Positions 9,058 to 17,889 of a DNA stretch of 64,000 nt are shown here, in pieces. The notes under the pieces were generated by a model that saw only the letters and a program-made list of their open reading frames with translations, did not search any database and was not told the origin of the DNA. Position numbers and translations under genes: made by a program. Position 1 is the first letter of the stretch, and the number at the start of each line of letters is the position of its first letter. The stretch covers positions 6,576,001 to 6,640,000 of the forward strand of contig NZ_CP152413.1 in assembly GCF_038967635.1 (NCBI RefSeq), given 5' to 3'. Origin of the DNA: Bradyrhizobium sp. B124 (GTDB taxonomy: Bacteria > Pseudomonadota > Alphaproteobacteria > Rhizobiales > Xanthobacteraceae).

Positions 9058-9639
9058 ATGTTGAAACGGATTTACGACTGGTGCGTCGCGGCGGCCGACA
9101 AGCCCTACGCACTCTGGATTCTCGCGGCCGTCGCCTTCGCCGAGAGCTCCTTCTTCCCGATCCCTCCTGACATCATGCTGTTGCCGATGTCGTTGGCGCG
9201 GCCGAAGCGGGCCTGGTGGTTCGCGGCCGTCTGCACCGTCGCGTCGGTCGCCGGCGGCGTGCTCGGCTACGCGATCGGCGCGCTGCTCTACGACTCGCTC
9301 GGACAATGGCTGATCCATCTCTATGGCCTCTCCGACAAGGTCGACGCGTTCCGCGCCTCCTATGCCGAATGGGGTGCCGTGATCATCCTCGTGAAGGGGC
9401 TGACGCCGATCCCCTACAAGCTCGTGACGATCACGTCGGGCTTTGCCGGCTACAACATCTGGCTGTTCATCCTGTGCTCGATCGTCGCACGCGGCGGCCG
9501 CTTCTTCTTTGTCGCGGTGCTGCTCAACCGCTATGGCGATGTCATCCGCGCCGAGCTCGAGAAGCGGCTCGGCCTGTGGGTCGCGATCGGCGCGATCGTG
9601 CTGGTGCTGGGCTTTGTTGTCGCATTCAAGCTGATCTGA
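9058..9639 (+). CDS. YqaA/DedA-like membrane protein
   Basis: A 193-aa inner-membrane protein of the SNARE-associated (VTT/DedA) superfamily, YqaA branch. It has four to five hydrophobic segments and the family motifs AFAESSFFPIPPDIMLLPMS near residue 30 and VKGLTPIPYKLVTITSGFAG near 115; the Pro-containing re-entrant segments are typical. DedA-family proteins are implicated in lipid (undecaprenyl phosphate or phospholipid) flipping and envelope homeostasis, but the YqaA branch is not well characterised. It follows the HisE-like gene by 63 bases on the same strand. The start ATG is supported by the family N-terminus. Confidence 0.82.
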   Translation: MLKRIYDWCVAAADKPYALWILAAVAFAESSFFPIPPDIMLLPMSLARPKRAWWFAAVCTVASVAGGVLGYAIGALLYDSLGQWLIHLYGLSDKVDAFRASYAEWGAVIILVKGLTPIPYKLVTITSGFAGYNIWLFILCSIVARGGRFFFVAVLLNRYGDVIRAELEKRLGLWVAIGAIVLVLGFVVAFKLI

Positions 9640-9721
9640 CCAAAGTTCTAGCTGTTCGCGTCTTTGCTCGCGGACAGCTTCGGACTACGGTCGCTGCGTT
9701 GGCTGATGGAATCGACGACCG

Positions 9722-10264
9722 GTGAACCTCGCGAGACTCAATCCCGCCAAGGCATGCGTTGCGATGGCGGGCCTTGCGCTGTCGATGGCGCTGGCTGCGA
9801 CCGACAGCGCACGGGCGCAGACTGCGCCGCCCGCACTCGGCGTGCAATCGCCGGCGCAGCAGCCTGCTGAGTCTCCGCAGCAACAACAGATCGAGCTGCC
9901 GCCGGCGCCGGTCGAGCGCGAGAATCCCGGGCTGATCAACGAAATCGGAAAGCTGTTCGAGAAGTCGAAGTCGGCGCTGCCGTCGTTGAAGAGCCCCGGC
10001 GAGACCATCAACGATCTGTCGAACATCGCGCGCCCCTCGACGATGGTGACCGGGCGCGCGGCCTGCGTGGTGGCCTCGAACGGCGCGCCGGACTGCAAGA
10101 TCGGCGCCGACCGGCTGTGCCAGAGCAAGGGGTTCAAGGAAGGCAAGAGCATCGATACCGACGCCTCCGAGAAATGCTCGCCGCTGGTCTATCTGCCGGG
10201 CCACAAGCGCGGGCCGAACGACTGCAAGACGGAGAATTTCGTGACACGGGCGGTCTGCCAATAA
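9722..10264 (+). CDS. Secreted protein of unknown function
   Basis: A 180-aa protein with a signal peptide (ACVAMAGLALSMALAATDSARAQ), a Pro/Gln-rich linker (SPAQQPAESPQQQQIELPP), and a C-terminal half containing five cysteines: CVVASNGAPDCKIGADRLCQ, KCSPLVY and the final CQ. The even spread of cysteines suggests disulfides formed in the periplasm. It is expressed in the same direction as the YqaA-like gene, 82 bases downstream. The start codon is GTG. No family is recognised beyond conserved hypothetical proteins of Bradyrhizobiaceae. Confidence 0.7.
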   Translation: MNLARLNPAKACVAMAGLALSMALAATDSARAQTAPPALGVQSPAQQPAESPQQQQIELPPAPVERENPGLINEIGKLFEKSKSALPSLKSPGETINDLSNIARPSTMVTGRAACVVASNGAPDCKIGADRLCQSKGFKEGKSIDTDASEKCSPLVYLPGHKRGPNDCKTENFVTRAVCQ

Positions 10265-10279
10265 AGGTGGTCGAAACCG

Positions 10280-10297
10280 CATCTGGGATGCCAGATG
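10280..10297 (+). other. Small hairpin downstream of secreted protein gene
   Basis: CATCTGG-GATG-CCAGATG forms a seven-base perfect stem 16 bases after the stop codon. There is no following T run, so it may be a transcript-stabilising or Rho-linked 3' end rather than an intrinsic terminator. Confidence 0.4.
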
Positions 10298-10434
10298 TGC
10301 CCGAGAACACGGCGTCTGGATGAGGTTTTGTCATCCTTTTTGCAGCGCCGTAACGCAATACTTGACACTGGAAAGATTGCCTTGTTGGTATGACGGTCAG
10401 CATCGAGACCAACCAACTTGAGGATCCGCCGCCA

Positions 10435-11406
10435 ATGTCCATGCCTGCTCTGTTCAAGGGCCGCCTGTCTCTTCCCGTGATCGGGGCACCGCTGTTCATC
10501 ATCTCGGTTCCCGACCTCGTCATCGCCCAGTGCAAGGCTGGCGTGGTCGGCTCGTTTCCGTCGCTGAACGCGCGGCCGCCGGAACTGCTCGACGAATGGC
10601 TGTACCGGATCAAGGAAGAGCTTGCCGCCTACGACAAGGCGCATCCGGAACGGCCCTCAGCGCCGTTCGCGGTGAACCAGATCGTGCACAAGTCGAACAA
10701 TCGGCTCGATCACGACATGGCGCTTTGCGAGAAGCACAAGGTGCCGATGATCATCTCCTCGCTCGGCGCGCGCGAGGAGCTGAACCAGGCCGTCCACGGC
10801 TGGGGCGGCATCGTGTTCCACGACGTGATCAACCAGAAGTTCGCGCACAAGGCGATCGAGAAGGGCGCCGACGGTCTGATCCTGGTTGCGGCCGGCGCCG
10901 GCGGTCATGCCGGCACGCTGTCGCCGTTCCCGTTCGTGTCGGAGACGCGGCAGTGGTTCGACGGGCCGATCGCGCTGTCGGGCACCATCGCCAATGGCCG
11001 CGCCATTCGCGCAGCGCGCATCATCGGCGCCGACTTCGCCTATATCGGCTCCGCCTTCATCGCGACCAAAGAGGCGAATGCGGTCGAGGGCTACAAGAGC
11101 ATGATCACCAATTCGTCCGCCGAGGACATCGTCTACTCCAATCTGTTCACCGGCGTGCACGGCAATTACCTGAAGCCGTCGATCGTCGCCGCCGGCATGG
11201 ATCCGGAAAACCTGCCGACCTCCGATCCCTCGAAGATGAGCTTCGGCACTGACTCGTCGGGCGAGCGCGCCAAGCCGAAGGCCTGGAAGGAGATCTGGGG
11301 CTCCGGCCAAGGCGTCGGCAGCATCTCCAAGGTGGTGCCCGCGGCCGAGCTGATCGCCCGCTTCAAGAAAGAGTATGACGAAGCGGTCGATCCGGCGCTT
11401 GCTTGA
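10435..11406 (+). CDS. Nitronate monooxygenase (2-nitropropane dioxygenase family)
   Basis: A 323-aa FMN-dependent TIM-barrel enzyme expected to oxidise alkyl nitronates. Hallmarks are IGAPLFIISVPDLVIAQCKAG, VVGSFPSLNARP, the flavin-phosphate loop VAAGAGGHAG (about residues 158-167) and ALSGTIANGRAIRAA. The ATG at 10435 is chosen because GAGGA lies upstream and homologues start near MPALFKGRL; an earlier ATG at 10390 would add 15 residues. The stop overlaps the start of the thioesterase gene (TGATG), implying coupled translation. A clear paralogue is encoded at 16411. The true substrate may not be a nitronate, since many family members are only named by homology. Confidence 0.88.
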   Translation: MSMPALFKGRLSLPVIGAPLFIISVPDLVIAQCKAGVVGSFPSLNARPPELLDEWLYRIKEELAAYDKAHPERPSAPFAVNQIVHKSNNRLDHDMALCEKHKVPMIISSLGAREELNQAVHGWGGIVFHDVINQKFAHKAIEKGADGLILVAAGAGGHAGTLSPFPFVSETRQWFDGPIALSGTIANGRAIRAARIIGADFAYIGSAFIATKEANAVEGYKSMITNSSAEDIVYSNLFTGVHGNYLKPSIVAAGMDPENLPTSDPSKMSFGTDSSGERAKPKAWKEIWGSGQGVGSISKVVPAAELIARFKKEYDEAVDPALA

Positions 11407-12179
11407 TGGAGCCGATCTTTCGCGTTGACGGCGACCGCGTCGTCACCAGTCCGGATGCCGCGGGTCCATGGGACCCGCGGATGCAGCACGGTTCCGCGCC
11501 GGCGGCGCTGGTGGTGTGGGCCGCAGAAGCCATCCCCACGCCGGCGCCGATGCGGATCGCGCGGGTCACGATCGACCTGATGCGTCCGGTGCCGGTGGCG
11601 CCGCTGACGGTCTCGAGCGAGATCCTGCGCGACGGCCGCAAGATCCAGCTCTGCGGCGTCAGACTGCTCGCCGACGGCGTTCTCGTCGTCTCGGCCACCG
11701 TGCTCAAGATCAAGCAGCAGGCGGCCGAGCTGCCGCCGGATGTCGCGGCCCTTCCGGTCGATCTGTCGGGCCCCGACGAAAGCATCGTCGAGCCGGGTAA
11801 CCTCGCGAATAGTCCGTTCGTGAAAAACATCTCGATGCGCGCCGCGCGTGGCCGCTTCGGCGTGCTGGGCCCGGGCGCGATCTGGTTCCGCGTCAACCAG
11901 CCGCTGATCGCAGGCGTCGCCGTTTCGCAGGCGATGCGTGCAGTAGTCGCCTCGGATTTCTCCAACGGCGTTTCGCCGGCACTCGATTTCAGCCAGTGGA
12001 CCTTCATCAACGCCGATCTCACCGTGAGTCTGGCGCGCGAGCCGGTCGGCGACTGGGTCCTGCTCGACAGCGAGTCCTGGATCGGGCCTGACGGCGCAGG
12101 GCTTGCGATGTCGCGGCTCGCCGACCAGCGCGGCTATTTCGGCCGTACCGTCCAGAGCCTCGTGATCGAGCGGCGCTAG
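11406..12179 (+). CDS. TesB-like acyl-CoA thioesterase
   Basis: A 257-aa thioesterase-family protein with two hot-dog units in tandem, as in TesB/4HBT_3 proteins. Visible features are an N-terminal unit with QHGSAPAALVVWAAE, then MRIARVTIDLMRPVPVAPLTV, and a C-terminal unit with SPALDFSQWTFINADLTVSL and a DSESWIGPDGAGLAMSRLAD end segment. The ATG overlaps the stop of the nitronate monooxygenase gene by one base, so the two are co-translated. A role in releasing an acyl-CoA product in the same degradative pathway is a reasonable inference. The substrate is unknown. Confidence 0.82.
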   Translation: MEPIFRVDGDRVVTSPDAAGPWDPRMQHGSAPAALVVWAAEAIPTPAPMRIARVTIDLMRPVPVAPLTVSSEILRDGRKIQLCGVRLLADGVLVVSATVLKIKQQAAELPPDVAALPVDLSGPDESIVEPGNLANSPFVKNISMRAARGRFGVLGPGAIWFRVNQPLIAGVAVSQAMRAVVASDFSNGVSPALDFSQWTFINADLTVSLAREPVGDWVLLDSESWIGPDGAGLAMSRLADQRGYFGRTVQSLVIERR

Positions 12180-12309
12180 CGCCGGGCCGGTTTCAGCCGC
12201 CACAATGGAGAGAAGGGCAGCCCGCAGCGGCCGCCCCTGTGCAAAAATACCCCTGCGCGTCCGGAACGGTTGGCGGCACCAACGAGTTTTGGTCTCGTTA
12301 GGGGGTGTC

Positions 12310-12420
12310 ATGACGCGCATCGATCTCGCCGCCGGTTTCCTGGCCAAGGCCGTCCGGCGGCCCCGTGCGTTGCGGGTGGCCGGTATCGGCGCTCCGGAGC
12401 GGCCCGGAGCCACGCGGTGA
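12310..12420 (+). CDS. 36-aa leader frame coupled to hybrid kinase
   Basis: A short frame MTRIDLAAGFLAKAVRRPRA... of 36 residues with a strong ribosome site (AGGGGGTG five to seven bases upstream of its ATG). Its TGA overlaps the GTG start of the kinase gene (GTGA). The peptide is rich in Arg and Ala and resembles no known domain. The arrangement suggests a leader whose translation hands ribosomes to the kinase. An alternative is that it is the remnant of a longer N-terminus lost by frameshift. The peptide itself may have no function. Confidence 0.45.
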   Translation: MTRIDLAAGFLAKAVRRPRALRVAGIGAPERPGATR

Positions 12421-14525
12421 AGCCCGGCCCGTCCTCGGAACGCGCGGTCATCCTCGCCGCGAGCGAGCGGGACGCCGTCAAGACTGCCCACCTGATCAAG
12501 GAAGCCGGCTACTACGCCAACATCTGCGGCGACCTCGCCGAGTTCGAGCACCAGGTCGCAAGCGGGGCGGGCCTTGCCATTATTGCCGATGAGGCGATCA
12601 GGACCGCCGACCTTGTCGGCCTGACGCGCTGGCTGAACGAGCAGCCGTCATGGTCGGATTTTCCCATCGTGCTGATGAGCGAGAAGGGCGGGCCCGAGCG
12701 CAATCCCGAAGCGGCGCGGCTCGGCCGCGCGCTCGGCAATGTCACCTTCATCGAGCGGCCGTTCCATCCAACCACGCTGGTGAGCCTGGTCGCCGCGGCG
12801 GTGCGCGGCCGCCGCCGCCAGTACCAGACCCGCCAGATACTGGAAGACCTGACTGAGAGCGAAGACCTGTTGCAGACCGCGCTCGATGCCGGCCATCTCG
12901 GCGCGCTCGAACTTCATCTGCCGGATTTCGAGCTCGAGGCGTCGCCGACCTGCAAGACATTCTTCGGGCGCAAGCCTCGCGGCCCCTTCACCTATCAGGA
13001 TCTGCTCGAAGCGGTGCATCCCGATGACCGCGCCCGCCGCAGCGAAATTGTCGAGCAAACGCTGCGCACCGGCGCGGATTACCGGATCGAGTATCGCAAC
13101 ATCTGGCCCGACGGCACCCAGCACTGGGTCGATGTCCGCGCCCGCGCGGTGCGCCGGCCCGACGGCAGCATCCGATCGCTGGTCGGGGTCTGCTCCGACA
13201 TCACCGCGCGCAAGACCGCGGAGATCGAGCGCGAAGCGCTGCTGACACAGCTCGCCGCGGAGCGCACCGCGCTTGCCGAGCTCACCGCGACGCTGGAGCA
13301 GCGGGTCGAACAGCGCACCGCCGACCTGATGAAGGAGGTCGCCGCGCGCGAGAGGGCGCAGGAACAGCTCCGCCATGCGCAGAAGATGGAGGCGATCGGC
13401 CAGCTTACCGGCGGCGTCGCGCACGACTTCAACAATCTGCTGATGGCCGTGATGGGCAATCTCGATCTGCTGCGCAAGCGGATGCCGGAGGACCCGCGCC
13501 TGCGCCGGCTGGTCGATGGCGCGTTGCAGGGTGCCGAGCGCGGTGCCTCGCTGACGCAGCGGCTATTGGCATTCGCACGGCAGCAGGATCTGCGCGCGGT
13601 GCCGGTCGATCTCGGCGCGCTGGTGCGCGACATGAGTGAGTTACTCGAGCGCTCGCTCGGGCCGCGCATCACGCTGCGGCTCGACATCCCGGACGGACTG
13701 CCGGCGGCCTGCGTCGATACCAACCAGCTCGAGCTTGCGGTGCTCAACCTTGCGATCAATGCGCGCGATGCGATGCCGGATGGTGGCGTGATCGAAATCC
13801 GTCTCGCGGCCTGGCAGGCCAAAAACGATCCCGCGCTGCAGCCGGGCAGCTACCTGAAACTGTCGGTGGTCGACAGCGGCACCGGTATGTCGCCGGACGT
13901 GCTGAAGCGGGCGATCGAGCCGTTCTTCTCGTCAAAGCCGGTGGGCAAGGGGACCGGTCTCGGCCTGTCGATGGTGCACGGGCTCGCGGTGCAGCTCGGC
14001 GGCACGCTGCAGCTGTCGAGCGCGGTCGGCAAGGGCACCACGGCGGTGCTGGTGCTGCCGGTCGCGACAACAGCGCCGGCGGTCGAGAGCCCGGCGCCGG
14101 CGGCGCAGAAAATCAAGCGATCGGCGGTGATCCTGCTGGTCGACGACGATCCACTGATCGCGATGTCGACCATGGAGATGCTGGAGGACCTCGGCCATCG
14201 CGTGATCGGCGCCAGTTCCGGACCGCACGCGCTCGATATCCTCAGGAGCGACCAGGAGATCGACCTGATGATGACCGATCACGTGATGCCCGGCATGACC
14301 GGCCTCGAACTGGCCGCAGCCTCGCGCGAGGTGCGCCCGCATCTCGTCGTGCTGCTCGCCACCGGCTATGCCGAACTGCCCGACGGCACACAGGTCGACC
14401 TGCCGCGGCTGGCCAAGCCCTACCACCAGGATCAGCTGCGCGAGCGGCTCGATCAGCTGCTGGGGCAGGGGGCTGGGCAGCTCCCTCCCGTCGCAAGTCC
14501 CAGCGCTCTCTCCCCGTCACCCTGA
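12417..14525 (+). CDS. Hybrid sensor histidine kinase/response regulator
   Basis: A 702-aa cytoplasmic two-component protein. Order: degenerate receiver-like domain (about 9-128, lacking the acidic pair), PAS domain (about 150-268, ending in [10 protein letters not shown]), coiled coil (270-320), HisKA with phospho-acceptor His336 in GGVAHDFNN, HATPase (N box [13 protein letters not shown] about 446-458, G1 [10 protein letters not shown]2 [13 protein letters not shown]), and a C-terminal receiver (DDD at 576-578, phospho-Asp621 in [10 protein letters not shown]). The GTG start is chosen from the overlap with the leader frame. No membrane segments, so the input is intracellular. The last residues (ALSPSP) are encoded by a dispersed repeat. 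Confidence 0.9.
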   Translation: MKPGPSSERAVILAASERDAVKTAHLIKEAGYYANICGDLAEFEHQVASGAGLAIIADEAIRTADLVGLTRWLNEQPSWSDFPIVLMSEKGGPERNPEAARLGRALGNVTFIERPFHPTTLVSLVAAAVRGRRRQYQTRQILEDLTESEDLLQTALDAGHLGALELHLPDFELEASPTCKTFFGRKPRGPFTYQDLLEAVHPDDRARRSEIVEQTLRTGADYRIEYRNIWPDGTQHWVDVRARAVRRPDGSIRSLVGVCSDITARKTAEIEREALLTQLAAERTALAELTATLEQRVEQRTADLMKEVAARERAQEQLRHAQKMEAIGQLTGGVAHDFNNLLMAVMGNLDLLRKRMPEDPRLRRLVDGALQGAERGASLTQRLLAFARQQDLRAVPVDLGALVRDMSELLERSLGPRITLRLDIPDGLPAACVDTNQLELAVLNLAINARDAMPDGGVIEIRLAAWQAKNDPALQPGSYLKLSVVDSGTGMSPDVLKRAIEPFFSSKPVGKGTGLGLSMVHGLAVQLGGTLQLSSAVGKGTTAVLVLPVATTAPAVESPAPAAQKIKRSAVILLVDDDPLIAMSTMEMLEDLGHRVIGASSGPHALDILRSDQEIDLMMTDHVMPGMTGLELAAASREVRPHLVVLLATGYAELPDGTQVDLPRLAKPYHQDQLRERLDQLLGQGAGQLPPVASPSALSPSP

Positions 14526-14653
14526 GGAGCCGCGAAGCGGCGTCTCGAAGGGCGGCGGCCCGGTTGTTGCCGCGGTAGGCTGGACGCGCGCTGAAATATC
14601 GGGGCCGTGCATCCTTCGAGGCGCGCAATCGCGCGCATCTCAGGATGACGGGG
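14512..14653. repeat. Dispersed palindromic repeat, family A, copy 1
   Basis: About 142 bp opening with ccccgtcaccctgagg and closing with cctcgaagg-like, ccttcgagg and ctcaggatgacgggg segments, so the two ends are inverted copies. It overlaps the 3' end of the hybrid kinase gene and supplies its TGA stop. Related copies are at 43081, 47048 and 54709. Confidence 0.85.
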
Positions 14654-14682
14654 AAGGATTGGTGTTCGCAGCTCTTTGTCTA

Positions 14683-14766
14683 CGTCATTGCGAGCGAAGC
14701 GGAGCTATCCATGTCTCGTCTCGGGGAAGTTGGATTGCTTCGTCGCTGTCGTTCCTCGCAATGACG
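14683..14766. repeat. Palindromic repeat, family B
   Basis: An 84-bp element starting tacgtcattgcgagcgaagc and ending cgttcctcgcaatgacga, with inverted ends CGTCATTGCGA / TCGCAATGACG. The centre has a ggattgcttcg motif. This is a well-known kind of intergenic repeat in Bradyrhizobium. It lies between the ends of the convergent kinase and acyl-CoA synthetase genes. Confidence 0.8.
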
Positions 14767-14781
14767 AATGCGGCGTGAACG

Positions 14782-16344
14782 TCACCCCACCATGCGGTCG
14801 CGGCCGGACCAGAAGCGCGCCTTCAGCACCTTCTTGTCGACCTTGCCGACGCCGGTCATCGGCAGCTCCTTGACGAACTGGATCTGCTTCGGTGCGTGCG
14901 CCGAGCCCTTCTTTGCCTTCACGAGGCTGATCAGCTCGTCGGCGTCGGGCACAGCGCCCTCGCGTGCCACCACGACGGCGGTGACGGCCTCGCCCCATTT
15001 GTCGTCGGGCACGCCGACCACCGCGACCATCGCGACGTCGGCGTGCTGCGACAAGACATCCTCGACTTCGCGTGGAAAGATGTTGAAGCCGCCGGAGACG
15101 ATCATGTCCTTCTTGCGGTCGAGGATGAACATGTAGCCGCGCTCGTCCTTGCGGGCGATGTCGCCGGTGTGCAGCCAGCCGCTCTTCAGGGTCTCCGCCG
15201 TGATGTCGGGCCGCTTCCAGTATTCGGCCATCACATGCGTGGCGCGCACGCAGATCTCGCCGGCCTCGCCGGTCGCGACCTCCTGGTCGTCCTGATCGAG
15301 GATATTCACCTGGCAGGCGGTGATCGGGAAGCCGCAGGACAGGAACAGCTCCGGCGTCTTCGGGTCATGGTCCGCCTTGCGCAGCACCGAGACCGGGTAG
15401 CATTCGGTCTGGCCATAAAGCTGCGAGAACACCGGGCCGATCCGCTCGATGCCCTCGACCAGCCGGCTCGGAGACATCGCGGAGGCGCCGTAGAGCAACA
15501 GCTCGAGCGAGGAGAGGTCGGTTTTGGGCAGCGCTGGATGATCCAGCATCACATAGATCATGGTCGGCACGAACAGCGTGAAGTTGATCTTCTCGCGCTC
15601 GATGGTCTTGAACACGGCTTCCGGATCGAACCCCTTCAGCATGTGCACGGTGCCGCCGCGCATCAGCGTCGGCAGCACCTTGGTGCCGGCGACATGGCTG
15701 ATCGGCGCCACCGTCAGGTAGCGCGGCGTCTCCGGAATCTCGAAGTCGGCGAGGATGGCGGCGGCGAAGCCGCCATATTCGCGGTGATAGCGCAGCGCGC
15801 CCTTGGATTTGCCGGTCGTGCCGCCGGTGTAGTTCAGGGTCGAGATGTCGTCCTCGCGGGCGAAGTTTTTCGCGGTCGCGCTGCCGGCATCCTCGACTAC
15901 CTGCAACAGGTCGGCGCCGTAATCCGCCGGGCCGAGCGTGAACACGGTCTTCAGGCCGGCGGCCTTGGCGGCGAGCTCGCCGCCACGATCGCGAAACGTG
16001 ATGCCGTCGACGATCAGCATCTCGGCCTCGGAGTCCTCGATCTGGAACAGCTGGTCGTCGAGCGAGCCGAGCGGGTGCAGCCAGGTGATCGCGAGCCGCG
16101 ACAATTGCGCGGCGACGCCGGCGCACCAGCTGTCGGCGCGGTTGGCGGTGAGCAGCGCGACGCGGGTGCCCGGCGCAAAGCCGAGCCGCATGAACACGCT
16201 CTGCATCCGTCCGATCAAATCGGTCGCGCCCTGATAGCTGAGCGAGCCGCCCGGCCAGGCGAAGGCCGTGCGCGACGGGTAGCGCGCCAGCGCCCGCAAG
16301 GTCTGCTCGCACACTGCCGGAAATGCATAGAGCGGATTGCTCAT
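14782..16344 (-). CDS. AMP-dependent acyl-CoA synthetase
   Basis: A 520-aa adenylate-forming ligase starting MSNPLYAFPAVCEQ; the frame stays open far upstream but this ATG gives the family-like N-terminus. The ATP-binding signature is LNYTGGTTGKSKGALRYHRE. Others are YGQTECYPVSVL, GWLHTGDIARKDERG, and LPMTGVGKVDKKVLKARFW with the catalytic lysine. It is of the feruloyl-/fatty-acyl-CoA synthetase type, distinct from the FadD at 1.3 kb. It is divergent from the nitronate monooxygenase gene, with only 66 bases between them, so both likely share a control region. The substrate is unknown; aromatic or medium-chain acids are plausible. Confidence 0.87.
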   Translation of the reverse strand: MSNPLYAFPAVCEQTLRALARYPSRTAFAWPGGSLSYQGATDLIGRMQSVFMRLGFAPGTRVALLTANRADSWCAGVAAQLSRLAITWLHPLGSLDDQLFQIEDSEAEMLIVDGITFRDRGGELAAKAAGLKTVFTLGPADYGADLLQVVEDAGSATAKNFAREDDISTLNYTGGTTGKSKGALRYHREYGGFAAAILADFEIPETPRYLTVAPISHVAGTKVLPTLMRGGTVHMLKGFDPEAVFKTIEREKINFTLFVPTMIYVMLDHPALPKTDLSSLELLLYGASAMSPSRLVEGIERIGPVFSQLYGQTECYPVSVLRKADHDPKTPELFLSCGFPITACQVNILDQDDQEVATGEAGEICVRATHVMAEYWKRPDITAETLKSGWLHTGDIARKDERGYMFILDRKKDMIVSGGFNIFPREVEDVLSQHADVAMVAVVGVPDDKWGEAVTAVVVAREGAVPDADELISLVKAKKGSAHAPKQIQFVKELPMTGVGKVDKKVLKARFWSGRDRMVG

Positions 16345-16410
16345 CTCGTTGTCCCTCCTGCCTTTGTCTTTGGCTTCTCTCGTGCCAATGTTGGCGATAA
16401 CGCTAACACA
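16345..16410. promoter_or_regulatory. Divergent control region
   Basis: Sixty-six bases lie between the acyl-CoA synthetase (minus) and nitronate monooxygenase (plus) starts. Both promoters must lie in or overlap this stretch. The core gccaatgttggcgataacgc contains an imperfect inverted repeat GCCAA(T)GTTGGC at 16384-16395, which could be an operator. No transcription factor gene is adjacent. Confidence 0.45.
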
Positions 16411-17409
16411 ATGATGCAGGGAAGAAACAACTTGTCCGCTGATCCTCTCGCGCGTTTTCGCAATCGCCTTCGGTTGCCGCTGATCGCAGCGCCGATGTTT
16501 CTGGTGTCGGGCGTCGAGCTGGTGGTAGCTGCCTGCCGCAATGGCGTGATCGGCTCGTTTCCGACGGTGAATTGCCGTGAGACGGAACAGCTCGATGCGT
16601 GGCTCGGCGACATCGCGCGCCGCCTGCAGGCGCATGCCGACGCGAGCGGCACGGCGGCTGCGCCGATCTGCCCGAACCTGATCGTGCACCGCTCCAACAC
16701 GCGGCTGGCGCAGGATCTCGCGGTGCTGCTGCGGCACAAGCCCGAGCTTGTGATCACCTCGGTCGGCTCGCCGGCGCCGGTGCTCGCACCTCTGCACGAT
16801 GCCGGCGCAGCGGTGTTCGCCGACGTCGCCTCGATCCGTCATGCCGAGCGCGCGGTCGCGGCCGGCGCCGACGGGCTCGTGCTGCTCACGGCGGGCGCCG
16901 GCGGGCAGACCGGCTGGCTCAATCCGTTCGTGTTCGTCCGTGCGGTGCGTGCATTCTTCGACGGCCCGATCGTGCTGGCCGGCGGCATCAGCGACGGCCA
17001 CGCGCTGCGCGCCGCGGAGGCGCTTGGCTGCGATCTCGCCTACATGGGTACCAAGTTCATCGCGACGCGCGAGAGCATGGCGGACGCGAGGTACAAGCAG
17101 ATGCTGGTCGACTCTAGCGCTGATGACATCTTGCTCACGACGGCCTTCACGGGCCTGCAGACCAACATGCTGCGGCCCTCGATCGAGGCCGCCGGCCTCG
17201 ATCCCGACGACCTGCCGGCGCGCGGCGCGATCGACATCGGCAAGGATATCGACATCGGCGCCCGCGAAAGCCGGCCGAAGCGCTGGCGCGACATCTGGAG
17301 CGGCGGTCATTCCACCTCAGGGGTGACCGGGGTGCTCGCGGTCGATGATCTCTTGGCCCAGACGCTCGCGGAGTACGAGGTGGCGAGCGCGCGGGTGCGG
17401 CTCGTCTGA
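16411..17409 (+). CDS. Nitronate monooxygenase paralogue
   Basis: A 332-aa FMN TIM-barrel enzyme of the 2-nitropropane dioxygenase family, clearly paralogous to the protein at 10435 (compare VIGSFPTVNCRE, LTAGAGGQTGW, VLAGGISDGHALRAAE, SIEAAGLDPDDLPARG). ATGs at 16411 and 16414 are both possible, and a TTG at 16432 has the better-placed AGGGAAG site, so the first seven residues are uncertain. It diverges from an acyl-CoA synthetase gene, hinting at a role in degrading a CoA-linked substrate. The enzyme activity is known of the family; the physiological substrate is not. Confidence 0.87.
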   Translation: MMQGRNNLSADPLARFRNRLRLPLIAAPMFLVSGVELVVAACRNGVIGSFPTVNCRETEQLDAWLGDIARRLQAHADASGTAAAPICPNLIVHRSNTRLAQDLAVLLRHKPELVITSVGSPAPVLAPLHDAGAAVFADVASIRHAERAVAAGADGLVLLTAGAGGQTGWLNPFVFVRAVRAFFDGPIVLAGGISDGHALRAAEALGCDLAYMGTKFIATRESMADARYKQMLVDSSADDILLTTAFTGLQTNMLRPSIEAAGLDPDDLPARGAIDIGKDIDIGARESRPKRWRDIWSGGHSTSGVTGVLAVDDLLAQTLAEYEVASARVRLV

Positions 17410-17523
17410 CCGATCAAGTCCCGCCTGTCCGCTTAACGCGGCATTAACCATGCCAGTCCCAACTATGCACCAGGGATGGTCCGCCAGCCGCGGCTGGCCG
17501 CCCGGCAGTTGTGGGAATGCGAC

Positions 17524-17781
17524 ATGGCTTTTGAGGCGCTCTTCGCCAGGGATTCGGCCAAGACCCCGGCATCGCTCGACGATCTCCGGACCCGCGTGTT
17601 CTACGCCCTGCAGCGGCATCCGCTGTGCCGTCAGGTCGAATTCGACATCGTCAGCACGCCGCGCACCCGCCGCACCAACTGGACGGTCAGCCTGCACTCG
17701 GTCCAGCCCGGTGCCCTCTGGACGGCACATGAGATCGTGGCCGACATCCAGGAAGCCTATGAGCTTGACGCCGCGGCCTGA
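17524..17781 (+). CDS. Small conserved hypothetical protein
   Basis: An 85-aa protein starting MAFEALFARDSAKTPASLDD; GGGA is about ten bases upstream, and the upstream extension looks non-coding. The body, HPLCRQVEFDIVSTPRTRRT and ALWTAHEIVADIQEAYELD, reads as a small alpha/beta domain. No signal peptide or membrane helix. No family is recognised. It sits alone between the monooxygenase and a secreted-protein gene, all plus strand. Confidence 0.6.
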   Translation: MAFEALFARDSAKTPASLDDLRTRVFYALQRHPLCRQVEFDIVSTPRTRRTNWTVSLHSVQPGALWTAHEIVADIQEAYELDAAA

Positions 17782-17889
17782 TTTTCGGGCCGTTTCGGGA
17801 CGATTTCACCTATTTGGCGCTGTCACGGCACGGTAACGCCGCATTTCTCGCGCAGTTTGCGGCAACACCGGCCGGGAATGGAGTAGTTT

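Noticed and set aside
12270..12416. Longer N-terminus for the hybrid kinase
   Set aside because: The extra 49 residues are Arg/Gly/His-rich and out of family; the leader frame in another phase has the strong ribosome site.
14896..16410. Upstream extension of the second nitronate monooxygenase
   Set aside because: The extra 500 residues are antisense to the acyl-CoA synthetase and have no domain; the true protein starts near 16411.
16345..17310. Upstream extension of the acyl-CoA synthetase on the minus strand
   Set aside because: It is antisense to the monooxygenase; the family N-terminus starts at 16344.
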